Shown here piece by piece: positions 1 through 8,375 of a stretch of 64,000 bases of DNA. Position numbers and translations under genes: made by a program. Below the pieces are notes generated by a model that did no database searches, had not been told where the DNA came from, and worked only from the letters and a program-made list of their open reading frames with translations. Every line of letters starts with the position of its first letter. Position 1 is the first letter of the stretch. The DNA is from Paenibacillus sp. 32O-W (lineage in GTDB: Bacteria > Bacillota > Bacilli > Paenibacillales > NBRC-103111), in contig NZ_VEGP01000014.1 of NCBI RefSeq assembly GCF_007679495.1, positions 36,313-100,312 on the forward strand, written 5' to 3'.

Positions 1-147
1 ATTCGGGTTCAGGAACACATTAAAGCTAAGAGCCATAATGAAAGCACCGATGAACAGCAGTACGTACTCTGTTATCAGCGAAGGAGCGGAAAGAGCCGGG
101 GATTTGAATCTGTCTCTATTTTTATTTGACCCCCCGCTTCTTTCCAT
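1..147 (-). CDS. YitT family membrane protein, N-terminal fragment (runs off the left edge)
   Basis: The minus strand from 147 to the window edge is an open frame of 49 codons, too short for a simple ORF listing. After a polar start (MERSGGSNKN) it contains a hydrophobic stretch and the motif FNVFLNPN, which resembles the first membrane helix of YitT/DUF161-type integral membrane proteins. A strong purine-rich ribosome site (ggggggaggg) sits directly before the ATG. It lies downstream of prfB, behind a terminator, so it is probably a separate transcription unit. The function of YitT proteins is not well defined, and the family call rests on about 25 residues. Confidence 0.7.
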   Translation of the reverse strand, partial: MERSGGSNKNRDRFKSPALSAPSLITEYVLLFIGAFIMALSFNVFLNPN

Positions 148-245
148 CCCTCCCCCCTGATTTCCTTCTCTGTTGTTGTCATTGTCCCTGCTCAACAGTC
201 CCACCTCTTTATAAATCGCTTAAGACAGCTCTTTCGCATCTGCAT

Positions 246-281
246 AAAAACATCCTACACATTTCATTTATGTGTAGGATG
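246..281 (-). terminator. Intrinsic terminator of prfB
   Basis: An 11-bp perfect stem (251-261 with 271-281) is followed on the minus strand by five T residues (246-250). It begins 18 nt past the prfB stop codon. Confidence 0.85.
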
Positions 282-298
282 TTACATAGATGTTAAGT

Positions 299-1424
299 TT
301 ATGTCGATTCCCGATCCGGTTTCTTGTCAATCTGGTGGCGAAGATAGGCATCGATCAGAAAATCGATTTCTCCGTCCATGACTGCTCCAATGTTTCCGGA
401 TTCCGCTTGGGTCCTGTGATCCTTAACCATACTGTATGGGTGGAAAACGTAGGAACGAATCTGGCTTCCCCAGCCGATCTCCCGCTGCTCTCCACGAATT
501 TCCGCCAAATGCTGACGTTGTTCCTCAATTTTCTTCTCGTAAAGCTTGGAGCGAAGAATTTTCATCGCACGTTCCCTATTCTTGATCTGGGACCGTTCCG
601 TCTGGCAGGTTACCACGATTCCAGTAGGCAAGTGGGTAATCCGGACCGCGGAATCGGTTGTATTGACGTGCTGGCCTCCGGCCCCGCTGGAACGGTACGT
701 ATCGATCTTCAGCTCCTCCGGGCGGATCCCCACCTCTACATCATCATCGATTTCCGGAACGACGTCGCAGGATACGAAAGAAGTATGCCTTCTTCCCGAC
801 GCGTCAAAAGGCGAAATCCGGACCAGACGGTGAACTCCCTTCTCGGCCTTCAGATACCCATAAGCATTGTAGCCCTTAATCAGCAGAGTGACGCTCTTCA
901 CCCCAGCCTCGTCTCCAGGCAGATAATCCAGTACCTCGACCTTAAAGTTGTGCTTCTCCGCCCATCTCCTATACATCCGGAGCAGCAGCTCCGCCCAATC
1001 CTGGGATTCGGTGCCGCCGGCCCCCGGATGAAGCTCGAGAATAGCGTTCATCCGGTCGTAAGGCTCATTGAGCAGAAGCTGAAGCTCATAGTTCTGAAGC
1101 TTCTCCTCAAGTTGAGCAACGCCTGCCTCGAGTTCTTCGAGCATGCCCTCATCGTTTTCCTCTTCGGCCAGCATCATCATAACTTCCAGGTCTTCGTATT
1201 CTTTGGACAGAGCTTCGAATTCGGCCACCACATCCTTGACCGCATTGAGCTCGGCGATCAGCTTCTGAGCACGCTCATTATCGTCCCAGAAATCGGGAGC
1301 GCTCATCTTTTCCTCGAAATCGGCAATCTGTTCATGCTTGTAATCTAAGTCAAAGAGACCCCCGTAATTCAAGTATTCGCCTTGCCATTTCTTTCAAGCT
1401 ATGCTTCCAACTGCTGTCGATCAT
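299..1424 (-). CDS. prfB: Peptide chain release factor 2 with programmed +1 frameshift
   Basis: RF2 recognises UGA/UAA and triggers peptidyl-tRNA hydrolysis. The main frame carries the conserved GGQ loop (SGAGGQHVN) and the stop-codon-recognition domain before it. The apparent start at 1372 is not the real one. An upstream frame starts with ATG at 1424, preceded by aaagaggtg, encodes 24 residues ending RGSL, and reaches TGA at 1352-1350 in the context CTT TGA C, with a G-rich SD-like stretch (ggggg) just before. Slipping +1 at CTT gives L-D-L-D-Y and joins the main frame, for about 374 residues. This is the classic autoregulatory RF2 frameshift. secA lies directly upstream. Confidence 0.95.
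1350..1365 (-). promoter_or_regulatory. prfB programmed +1 frameshift site
   Basis: The minus strand reads a G-rich SD-like stretch, then CTT TGA C. CTT is at 1355-1353 and the in-frame UGA at 1352-1350. Slippage by one base restores the RF2 frame, so low RF2 favours frameshifting. Confidence 0.92.
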
Positions 1425-1463
1425 AGCATACACCTCTTTCATAATTAGTCATCGATGTTATTG

Positions 1464-1486
1464 GGGTATCCATGGAGCTGATACCC
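1464..1486. repeat. Inverted repeat between secA and prfB
   Basis: A 7-bp stem (gggtatc 1464-1470 with gataccc 1480-1486) with a 9-nt loop and no T-run on the minus strand. It may affect the secA-prfB junction but is not a convincing terminator. Confidence 0.4.
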
Positions 1487-1527
1487 GGCTGTTCAGTGTC
1501 TGGATAGTTTATGCTGACGAATTTCGC

Positions 1528-4035
1528 TTACTTGCCGCAGCATTGCTTATATTTCTTCCCGCTTCCGCAAGGACAAGCGTCGTTGCGGCCGATTTTATCC
1601 TCTTTCTTAACTACAGGCCGCTTAGCTTGAGGCTCACCGCTCGGATTGACCGCCTGACCTTCAGCCACAGCCTTTCTTTCGAGGTTCGTCTCGACGTGAG
1701 CTTTCATTATATAAGTAGCAACTTCTTCCTGAATGCTCTCGATCATTTGTTGGAACATTTCGAACCCTTCGAATTGATACTCTCTCAGCGGGTCTGTTCC
1801 GCCGTAGGCTCTGAGGTGAATTCCTTGGCGAAGCTGGTCCATCGCGTCGATATGGTCCATCCACTTGCTATCCACTGCCCGAAGCACAACGACCTTCTCA
1901 AACTCGCGCATATATTCTTGGCCAATTTCCTGTTCTCTTTCCTCGTACTGCTCGAGAACCTTGGCTTTAATATTCTCAATGATTTCTTCCTTCTCTTTGC
2001 CCCACAGCTCATCTGCGGTAAGCGTTCCTTCTTTGAGGAAGGTGGCGTTGGCATAATCGGCAACGGCCTGCAAATCCCATTCTTCGGGAACCTGGTCGCC
2101 CGGACAATGTGCTTCGACTATTCTCTCGATGACCGGGTAGATCATATTAAGAGTGATCTCACGGATATTCTCCGATTCGAGCACTTCCCGGCGCTGCTTA
2201 TAGATAATATTCCGCTGTTGGTTCATGACGTCGTCATACTGCAGGACGATCTTGCGCACATCGAAGTTGTTGCCTTCCACGCGTTTCTGCGCAGATTCGA
2301 TAGCCTTCGTAATGAGGCGGCTTTCGATTTCCTGATCTTCCTCGAACCCAAGCCGGTCCATCATTCCCATAATATTCTCTGCACCGAAACGGCGCATCAA
2401 TTCATCCTCGAGTGACAGGAAGAACTGAGAGGAGCCTGGGTCTCCCTGACGTCCGGAACGTCCACGAAGCTGGTTATCAATCCTGCGGCTCTCGTGTCTT
2501 TCCGTACCTATAATATGCAGACCGCCAAGCTCGGCTACTCCTTCCCCGAGCAAGATGTCGGTTCCGCGTCCCGCCATGTTGGTGGCAATCGTTACGGCAC
2601 CGGGTTGACCGGCCCGAGAGACGATTTCCGCTTCTTCCGCATGATATTTCGCGTTCAGAACCTTATGGGGCACGCCCTTCTTCTTAAGCATATCCGACAG
2701 GCGCTCGGAATTCTCGATCGATACGGTACCTACGAGCACAGGCTGCTTATTCTTGTGCCGCTCTACTATTTGATCCACCACTGCCCTAAATTTGCTGTTG
2801 ATGGATTTATAGACTACGTCCGGCATATCTTTACGAATCATCGGACGATTTGTCGGGACGACAATAACATCGAGGCCGTAAATTTTCTTGAATTCCTCTT
2901 CTTCCGTCTTGGCCGTTCCGGTCATTCCCGCCAGCTTCTGATACATGCGGAAATAGTTCTGGAAGGTTATAGTCGCCAGGGTCATGCTTTCATTCTGAAC
3001 CTTAAGCTTCTCCTTCGCTTCAATAGCCTGGTGGAGGCCTTCGCTATAGCGTCGGCCAGTCATAAGGCGCCCCGTAAACTCATCAACAATAACGACTTCA
3101 TCGTCTTGAACGACGTAGTCGATATCTCTCTTCATTATTACATGTGCTTTCAAAGCTTGCGTGACATGGTGGTTGAGCGTGACATTCTGGTGGTCAAACA
3201 GGTTTTCGATGCCGAAGGCTCTTTCCGCCTTGGCTACGCCCTCTTCGGTCAAAGTAACGGAACGCATCTTGATATCTACGGTGTAGTCCTCTTCCGCCTT
3301 CAGTCCGCTTACGAACCGGTCAGCTGCATAATACAGATCTGTCGATTTGGCCGCCTGCCCCGAGATGATCAGAGGGGTCCGGGCTTCGTCAATCAAGATT
3401 GAATCGACCTCATCGATGATGGCAAAATTCAATGGACGCTGGACCATCTGTTCCTTATACAGAACCATGTTATCGCGGAGATAATCGAAGCCGAATTCGT
3501 TGTTCGTCCCGTAAGTAATATCACAGGCATAAGCCGCCTGCTTCTGAGCATGGTCCATATTATTGAGGTTAAGCCCGACGGTCATACCCAGGAAGGTATA
3601 AATTTTGCCCATTTCCTCACAACCAACGGTCGCCAAATAATCGTTGACGGTAACCAGATGGACTCCTTTACCGGACAGAGCATTAAGATAAACCGGCAGG
3701 GTAGCCACCAATGTCTTCCCTTCCCCGGTCTTCATCTCCGCTATGCGTCCTTCGTGCAGAACCATGCCTCCAATTAACTGGACGTCAAAATGCCGCTTGC
3801 CCAAAGTTCTCTTGGAAGCCTCCCGCACGGTCGCATAAGCTTCAGGAAGCAGGTCATCCAGCGTTTCCCCTTTATCCAGCCGCTCTTTGAACTCGTCGGT
3901 CTTAGCCCGCAGCTGTTCATCGGACAGCACCTCGAACTTAGGCTCCATCTGATTAATCTGTTCTACGGTCTTGAGCATTCTTTTTATTTCACGTTCGTTT
4001 GAATCGCCAAATATTTTCTTAACAAGTCCTAGCAT
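1528..4035 (-). CDS. secA: Preprotein translocase ATPase SecA
   Basis: This is the motor ATPase of the Sec pathway; it acts on the cytoplasmic face of SecYEG. The 835-residue length matches Firmicute SecA. Walker A is GEGKT at residues 104-108, the Walker B region reads [10 protein letters not shown], and the second helicase domain has the TNMAGRGTD and [11 protein letters not shown] motifs. The C-terminus is the zinc and SecB-type tail with [13 protein letters not shown]. An aaagggg ribosome site precedes the ATG. It sits between hpf and prfB, the usual Bacillus order, and probably has its own promoter at 4086-4114. Confidence 0.98.
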   Translation of the reverse strand: MLGLVKKIFGDSNEREIKRMLKTVEQINQMEPKFEVLSDEQLRAKTDEFKERLDKGETLDDLLPEAYATVREASKRTLGKRHFDVQLIGGMVLHEGRIAEMKTGEGKTLVATLPVYLNALSGKGVHLVTVNDYLATVGCEEMGKIYTFLGMTVGLNLNNMDHAQKQAAYACDITYGTNNEFGFDYLRDNMVLYKEQMVQRPLNFAIIDEVDSILIDEARTPLIISGQAAKSTDLYYAADRFVSGLKAEEDYTVDIKMRSVTLTEEGVAKAERAFGIENLFDHQNVTLNHHVTQALKAHVIMKRDIDYVVQDDEVVIVDEFTGRLMTGRRYSEGLHQAIEAKEKLKVQNESMTLATITFQNYFRMYQKLAGMTGTAKTEEEEFKKIYGLDVIVVPTNRPMIRKDMPDVVYKSINSKFRAVVDQIVERHKNKQPVLVGTVSIENSERLSDMLKKKGVPHKVLNAKYHAEEAEIVSRAGQPGAVTIATNMAGRGTDILLGEGVAELGGLHIIGTERHESRRIDNQLRGRSGRQGDPGSSQFFLSLEDELMRRFGAENIMGMMDRLGFEEDQEIESRLITKAIESAQKRVEGNNFDVRKIVLQYDDVMNQQRNIIYKQRREVLESENIREITLNMIYPVIERIVEAHCPGDQVPEEWDLQAVADYANATFLKEGTLTADELWGKEKEEIIENIKAKVLEQYEEREQEIGQEYMREFEKVVVLRAVDSKWMDHIDAMDQLRQGIHLRAYGGTDPLREYQFEGFEMFQQMIESIQEEVATYIMKAHVETNLERKAVAEGQAVNPSGEPQAKRPVVKKEDKIGRNDACPCGSGKKYKQCCGK

Positions 4036-4085
4036 GGGTTTGCCCCTTTCAACAGTGAAAATTCACAAAAGACAAGTATACAGAA

Positions 4086-4114
4086 ATTGTAACAGTTTGC
4101 TCTTAAAGCCGCAA
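4086..4114 (-). promoter_or_regulatory. Candidate SigA promoter for secA
   Basis: On the minus strand, TTGCGG (4114-4109) and TACAAT (4091-4086) are separated by 17 nt, about 50 nt before the secA start. The -10 is good and the -35 weak. Confidence 0.45.
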
Positions 4115-4213
4115 CAACAGGAAAGAAAAGGGGCCGCCATTACATAATGACTGCATAGGAAGACCGGATGTAATAAGGCCCTTGTCCTGAATATTTCCTG
4201 GATATGGGATATC

Positions 4214-4247
4214 AAAAAAAGCCCGATCCGTCATAAGAGGACCAGGC
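4214..4247 (-). terminator. Intrinsic terminator of hpf
   Basis: A 9-bp stem with two G-U pairs (4221-4229 with 4239-4247) is followed on the minus strand by seven T residues. It begins 14 nt after the hpf stop. Confidence 0.88.
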
Positions 4248-4260
4248 ATTGGGAAAACGG

Positions 4261-4812
4261 TTATCTGGCAGGTTCGATCAACCCGTAGGTGCCGTCTTGG
4301 CGCCGGTAGACTACATTTACATTCTCGGAGTCGTCCGAGTTGGAGAAGACGAAGAAGCTGTGGCCAATCATGTTCATCTGGAGAATGGCTTCCTCCACAT
4401 TCATCGGCTTCAAAGTAAAACGCTTAGTACGAACGAGTTCAAATTCCTCTTCTTCCTGTGCAACAGCTTGAGTTTCGGAATCCTCGATAAAATAGTTCTT
4501 CATTCCGCTTTCTTGGCGGAGCTTACGGTTTACTCTTGTTTTATACTTGCGGATTTGTCGTTCCAGCTTGTCCACGACCAGGTCGATGGAAGCATACATG
4601 TCACTTCCCCGGACCTCAGCCCTTAACAATACGCCGGTTAGAGGGATCGTTACTTCCACGTTTTGCTTGTCTTTGACCACACTCAAGGTCACATTGGCCT
4701 CAGAAGCGACGGGTTGCTCAAAATACCTTTCGAGCCTGTCCAGCTTCTTCTGAACATATTCCCTTAATGCATTGGTCACTTCAATATTCTTGCCGCGAAT
4801 GTTATATTTCAT
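4261..4812 (-). CDS. hpf: Ribosome hibernation promoting factor, long form
   Basis: At 183 residues this is the long HPF/YvyD type, which binds in the decoding centre through its N-terminal domain and dimerises 70S ribosomes into 100S particles through its C-terminal domain. The N-terminal S30AE domain (MKYNIRGKNIEVT) spans roughly residues 1-100. The C-terminal dimerisation domain, roughly 125-183, reads RTKRFTLKPMNVEEAILQMN. A gggaggag ribosome site precedes the ATG. It is monocistronic, with a promoter at 4840-4868 and a terminator at 4214-4247, and holds the same position relative to fliT and secA as B. subtilis yvyD. Confidence 0.95.
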   Translation of the reverse strand: MKYNIRGKNIEVTNALREYVQKKLDRLERYFEQPVASEANVTLSVVKDKQNVEVTIPLTGVLLRAEVRGSDMYASIDLVVDKLERQIRKYKTRVNRKLRQESGMKNYFIEDSETQAVAQEEEEFELVRTKRFTLKPMNVEEAILQMNMIGHSFFVFSNSDDSENVNVVYRRQDGTYGLIEPAR

Positions 4813-4839
4813 GGTAACAACTCCTCCCTTCTAATTCCT

Positions 4840-4868
4840 ATTATAATCCATTTTACGCCATACTTCAA
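4840..4868 (-). promoter_or_regulatory. SigA-type promoter of hpf
   Basis: On the minus strand, TTGAAG (4868-4863), a 17-nt spacer and TATAAT (4845-4840) end 27 nt upstream of the hpf start. Confidence 0.7.
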
Positions 4869-4882
4869 AGCATAAGAACACG

Positions 4883-4906
4883 AAAAAACCCCGGGATGTC
4901 CGGGGT
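4883..4906 (-). terminator. Intrinsic terminator of the cold-shock gene
   Basis: A 7-bp GC-rich stem (4888-4894 with 4900-4906, loop 5 nt) is followed on the minus strand by a T-run (4883-4888). Confidence 0.88.
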
Positions 4907-4962
4907 AGAAATAGCTTCCAAAGTAACCTTCTATATGAGATATCGGCAGACAACCGGATAAA

Positions 4963-5160
4963 TTACAGTTTGGTTACGTTAGCTGCTTGAGGCCCACGAG
5001 CGCCTTCTACAATATCAAATTCTACGGCTTGTCCTTCGTCCAAGGATTTGAAGCCTTCTTGTTGAATTGCTGAGAAATGTACGAATACGTCCCCGCCCTC
5101 TTCTGTTTCAATGAAACCGTATCCTTTTTCCGCGTTAAACCATTTAACTTTACCTTGCAT
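4963..5160 (-). CDS. Cold-shock protein (CspA/CspB family)
   Basis: This is a single OB-fold nucleic-acid chaperone of 65 residues. RNP1 (KGYGFIE) and RNP2 (VFVHFSAI) are intact. The frame is open 15 codons further upstream, but the family start [13 protein letters not shown], the length and a ribosome site (aagaaggga, 9-11 nt upstream) place the ATG at 5160. A good SigA promoter at 5212-5241 implies a leader of about 45 nt, short for a cold-inducible csp. The region upstream holds the DnaA-box cluster. Which csp paralogue this is cannot be decided. Confidence 0.95.
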   Translation of the reverse strand: MQGKVKWFNAEKGYGFIETEEGGDVFVHFSAIQQEGFKSLDEGQAVEFDIVEGARGPQAANVTKL

Positions 5161-5211
5161 TCGAAACATTCCCTTCTTATTCAATTGAATGTGAAACGCA
5201 TTCACACCTTG

Positions 5212-5241
5212 ACTATACCACCCGTTTCAAGAGATTGTCAA
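5212..5241 (-). promoter_or_regulatory. SigA promoter of the cold-shock gene
   Basis: On the minus strand, a perfect -35 TTGACA (5241-5236), an 18-nt spacer and TATAGT (5217-5212). Confidence 0.8.
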
Positions 5242-5299
5242 TAATATACAATTAAGGACAATTATCAGAAAATACACAATTCACATTTCATTAACGTTT

Positions 5300-5361
5300 T
5301 TATACACAGGCTGAAAACTTATTTTCATTAGTTATTCACAAAGTTATGCACATTATCCACA
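5300..5361 (+). promoter_or_regulatory. Cluster of four DnaA-box-like nonamers
   Basis: Four nonamers matching TTATNCACA lie in one orientation within 62 nt: TTATACACA 5300-5308, TTATTCACA 5332-5340, TTATGCACA 5344-5352 and the exact consensus TTATCCACA 5353-5361. Two weaker matches follow (5365-5373 and 5381-5389, complementary strand). The region is intergenic between fliT and the cold-shock gene. It is consistent with a DnaA-binding cluster away from oriC; no dnaA or dnaN is nearby. Confidence 0.6.
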
Positions 5362-5414
5362 GGCTGAGGATAACCTGTTGTGTGTATATCTCGGCTTGGA
5401 TTGGGAGTATATGC

Positions 5415-5447
5415 AAAAAAAATAACCGCCGGATTTTCTCCAACGGT
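5415..5447 (-). terminator. Intrinsic terminator after fliT
   Basis: A 9-bp stem with two G-U pairs (5425-5433 with 5439-5447, loop 5 nt) is followed on the minus strand by a T-rich run (5415-5422). It closes the fliD-fliS-fliT side of the cluster. Confidence 0.85.
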
Positions 5448-5460
5448 ACGCTTGAAATGG

Positions 5461-5796
5461 TTATTTTTTCTGGTCGAAAAATACGCTGTCATAAGGGCCA
5501 ACCGCCTCATACCCGACCTTCTGCTGCCTTCCAATGGAAATTTTGGATAAGCCTTCATTTGCTTCCTGTCTTATTTCCTCCATCTTGGCAATAATGATTG
5601 AATCGTACTTTAGGAGGCTTTGGATCTGCACACGATAAGGATTTATGGATATTTGGGAAAAAGGAATGGATTGAAGCTTCGCAATAATTTCGCCTCTCCG
5701 CTGCACGAAATCTTCTAATTGTTCATAAGTAACACCATCTAAATTATCCACAATGCCTTTCGTCAATTTTTCCAAATTAGCAATTAAATTTTCCAT
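5461..5796 (-). CDS. fliT: FliT-like flagellar chaperone
   Basis: This 111-residue, largely helical protein is the last gene of the flaG-fliD-fliS unit, where FliT normally lies. FliT proteins are export chaperones for the filament cap protein FliD. Sequence similarity in this family is low, so the call rests mainly on size, predicted helical character (for example YEQLEDFVQRRGEIIAKLQ) and position 10 nt after fliS. A terminator follows it. Another small flagellar accessory protein cannot be excluded. Confidence 0.75.
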   Translation of the reverse strand: MENLIANLEKLTKGIVDNLDGVTYEQLEDFVQRRGEIIAKLQSIPFSQISINPYRVQIQSLLKYDSIIIAKMEEIRQEANEGLSKISIGRQQKVGYEAVGPYDSVFFDQKK

Positions 5797-5806
5797 GAGT
5801 CTGCCC

Positions 5807-6187
5807 TCAAGAAACAGTGGAAAGCTTGGAAGCCTTCACCCAAGTCTCTCTCAATTCTATTAAATAGCCCATCACTTCTTCAATCGGTTCAATCTCCTTC
5901 TTCATATTGGCTTCAACTAATCGATGAAGAAAATAATCATAGAGTCTAAGCAAATCTTCAGAAAAAGACGTATTCTTATCCAACGTAGCGGCAAACTCTG
6001 AAATGATATCCTGGGCCTTGCGCAAATTCTGGTGGGCGTTGGGCGTATCGTTAGCTTTAATAGCCTCTATTGCCGCTCTGCAGAACCGTATTGCCCCGTC
6101 ACATAACATGATTAGCAGTTGAGCGGGAGTTGCCGTCTGAATTGACGTTTCCAAATATTTGTTTCTGTTCGCCTGCGCTTGATACAT
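5807..6187 (-). CDS. fliS: Flagellin export chaperone FliS
   Basis: FliS binds the disordered C-terminus of flagellin and keeps it export-competent; in B. subtilis it also enters the FliW-CsrA homeostatic circuit. The 126-residue protein has the family features: a YQ...N.YLETSIQTATPAQLL start, then LMLCDGAIRFCRAA-type helices and a helical C-terminus. It lies between flaG and fliT, with about 30 nt to flaG, and is probably cotranscribed with fliD. Confidence 0.95.
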   Translation of the reverse strand: MYQAQANRNKYLETSIQTATPAQLLIMLCDGAIRFCRAAIEAIKANDTPNAHQNLRKAQDIISEFAATLDKNTSFSEDLLRLYDYFLHRLVEANMKKEIEPIEEVMGYLIELRETWVKASKLSTVS

Positions 6188-6216
6188 TTTGTAAACCTCC
6201 AGTCTAGCGATAGAAA

Positions 6217-6603
6217 CTATCTTCTCTCATCTACAATTAACCCAGCCAATTCCCATATTTTTGCAATAAAGTCCAGTGTCTTTTCCGGAGGAATTTCCCT
6301 AATTGTGTCACCTGTTTCATTATCCAAAACTTTAACCATGATTTGGTTGGTCTTCTCATGAACCGAGACTTCCAACGAAGTAGGCCTTCCCTGCATAGAT
6401 TTGATTGCCCGATCAATAGCAAGTATCAGCTGTTCGTCACTGATGGAGATTTTTTCTCCATTCATCTCTGCCATCTTTAATTGCTTGAGTGTCTTTATTG
6501 AAGATAACATTCGATCAGAGATGCTTTGGGAAGTGGAGAGAGGGATTATCCTCTCCACCACGCCATTCCCAGTCTTATCATGGATTGGCAAATTCGCGTT
6601 CAA
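6217..6603 (-). CDS. flaG: FlaG family flagellar protein
   Basis: This 128-residue protein carries the FlaG domain in its C-terminal half (residues about 50-125), with LEVSVHEKTNQIMVKVLDNETGDTIREIPPEK. FlaG proteins (YvyC in B. subtilis) influence filament length; their mechanism is poorly defined. Here flaG lies between fliD and fliS on the minus strand. In B. subtilis yvyC precedes fliD, so the local order differs slightly. Confidence 0.9.
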   Translation of the reverse strand: MNANLPIHDKTGNGVVERIIPLSTSQSISDRMLSSIKTLKQLKMAEMNGEKISISDEQLILAIDRAIKSMQGRPTSLEVSVHEKTNQIMVKVLDNETGDTIREIPPEKTLDFIAKIWELAGLIVDERR

Positions 6604-6645
6604 TTGAATTCCTCCGTTTCCTGAACATAGCTTAATGGTTGGATA

Positions 6646-8121
6646 TTAACCGCCAAATTGTTGTGCCAGCCAAGCACTTTGACTATTCAGTTGGTTTATC
6701 GCTTTTTCCATTGCCGTAAACTGCCGATAATATCGTTCTTCGACGCTTAACAGGCGTTTAGACATCTCTTTTAATTTGTCTTCAATGCCGCGAATATCTT
6801 TACTTAAAAAGCTGTTGTCGGTTAAATTGTCGGCTGTTCCTGCCTTTTTGGTTAAATGTTCCAAAGAAGCTTTCAATACGTTGTTTAACCGCGTTGCAAA
6901 CCCGTCACCCGCTGTCGACTTAATACCATCATCGGAAGTGAATAGCTTGGTGACCTCCTCTGGGCGCTCGGTAACCGCCTGACGAAGCTTCTCCTCATCC
7001 AGATGAAGCTTTCCATTCTCGCGGTAATCCCCTGTGGTGATACCTATTTCTTTCAGAATAGAAAGCTCGCCCTGCTTTCCTTTGAAAGGCTCGGACAAGG
7101 CTAGTCTCATCTCGCTCATAACCGTCCTCAACAGAGGATCGCTCTGAAGAAGTCCGCTTTTGGCTTTTGACTCCCAACGCTCTATATCTTTTTCTTTCAT
7201 GGCTTCTTTTTCTTCATCGGATAGCGGGTGGAAATCACGATATTTCTTCTCCGTTAATTTCCCGTGGACCAGATCAACCAATTCGTTGTATTTCTCTACG
7301 AAGGTTTTAATCTTGTCTACTACGGCATCGGTGTTATGAGTCACCGAAATATTAATCGGTTGATCCCCTGTATTCTGAGCCTTTTTGGCCGTAAAGGTCA
7401 TTCCATTAATGGTAAAAACGTTGGTGGAAAACTCGAACCTTTGCTTATTATATTCGACAATTGCATCGTCGCCTTTCACTTCCACTGAATCGGCATTAGC
7501 CAATCCCAAAGAATTAAACAAATCCGAATTACCTGTTAATTTTATTTTGGATTCACTGCCGGTTTTACTTGATGTAAAGAACAATCGCTCCAGAGTAGCA
7601 TCGTAATTTAGCTTTACTCCTGTCTTCCCTGCTTGACTGTTGACCTTGTCCAATAAATTAGCAATTTTATCCGTATCCTTAACATTAATTTCAACATCAT
7701 TTATCTTGAAACTACCTTCTCCATTAAACCCTAAATCTTTTAGTGTAGTTGAAAAGTCTACTTTTCCGTCTTGACCATCTTTCTTGAGTTGCTCGGACGT
7801 AATGGAAGCAGAAGTAGCCACCTGTTTGATAAAAATATTAAAACTCCCATTTATCGCTGCATTTCCGGTGACCGAAACAACACTATCATCCGAAGAATGA
7901 AATTTGGAAACGTTAAAGGTCTTGTTAAGCGTCATATCGAACGCCAAGTTACGGAACTCCAATAGCTTGCTGTTAATTTCGCGATAAGCCGATCTCTGCC
8001 AGTCCAAGGTTTGTTTCTTCTGATTCAACTTCTCGTAAGGCATCCGTTCCGCTTTCATCAATTCCTTGACCATCATATCGATGTCCATACCCGTGGCCAA
8101 CCCGCCAACTCTCATTACCAA
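6646..8121 (-). CDS. fliD: Flagellar filament cap protein FliD
   Basis: FliD (HAP2) forms the distal cap that folds incoming flagellin. About 491 residues with the N-terminal signature RVGGLATGMDIDMMVKELMKAERMP and a coiled C-terminal end. The frame is open to a GTG at 8130, but that codon overlaps the ribosome site (agaaggtg, 8135-8128). The TTG at 8121, about 6 nt downstream of that site, gives MVMRVGGL and fits best; ATG at 8115 is the alternative. It is followed by flaG, fliS and fliT, and preceded by the end of the hag transcript. Confidence 0.95.
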   Translation of the reverse strand: MVMRVGGLATGMDIDMMVKELMKAERMPYEKLNQKKQTLDWQRSAYREINSKLLEFRNLAFDMTLNKTFNVSKFHSSDDSVVSVTGNAAINGSFNIFIKQVATSASITSEQLKKDGQDGKVDFSTTLKDLGFNGEGSFKINDVEINVKDTDKIANLLDKVNSQAGKTGVKLNYDATLERLFFTSSKTGSESKIKLTGNSDLFNSLGLANADSVEVKGDDAIVEYNKQRFEFSTNVFTINGMTFTAKKAQNTGDQPINISVTHNTDAVVDKIKTFVEKYNELVDLVHGKLTEKKYRDFHPLSDEEKEAMKEKDIERWESKAKSGLLQSDPLLRTVMSEMRLALSEPFKGKQGELSILKEIGITTGDYRENGKLHLDEEKLRQAVTERPEEVTKLFTSDDGIKSTAGDGFATRLNNVLKASLEHLTKKAGTADNLTDNSFLSKDIRGIEDKLKEMSKRLLSVEERYYRQFTAMEKAINQLNSQSAWLAQQFGG

Positions 8122-8320
8122 AACTATCACCTTCTTTTAGTTATTCAATATATCAACCCGTTAATTTATACATCTTATCTTTTTTATCGGTAGTTTAAAT
8201 AAAAATAATGAGATTTTATAAGATTTTTATTTAAAAATAGATCAAGATCGTATGCCCCATGTTTTTTGGAAGATTAAAACGGAAAATCTGGACCAAACCT
8301 ACTGTCTGTAAACAAGCAGC

Positions 8321-8363
8321 AAAATAAGAAAAGAGCGGCAGCTTGTAAACAGCCGCCACTCTT
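8321..8363 (-). terminator. Intrinsic terminator of hag
   Basis: A 12-bp stem with two G-U pairs (8331-8342 with 8352-8363) is followed on the minus strand by ttttcttatttt. It lies 13 nt beyond the stop codon of the hag 3' exon, so the intron and 3' exon are inside the hag transcription unit. Confidence 0.9.
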
Positions 8364-8375
8364 GATAAGTATAAA

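Noticed and set aside
290..1348. 352-codon plus-strand frame over prfB
   Set aside because: Antisense shadow of a conserved gene, with no family match and no ribosome site.
4940..4966. GCCGATAT on the minus strand downstream of csp as a SigD promoter for hpf
   Set aside because: No TAAA at the right distance, and the csp terminator lies between it and hpf.
5328..5594. Small ORFs on both strands over the DnaA-box region and fliT end
   Set aside because: No ribosome sites or conservation; they are chance frames in an AT-rich gap and antisense to fliT.
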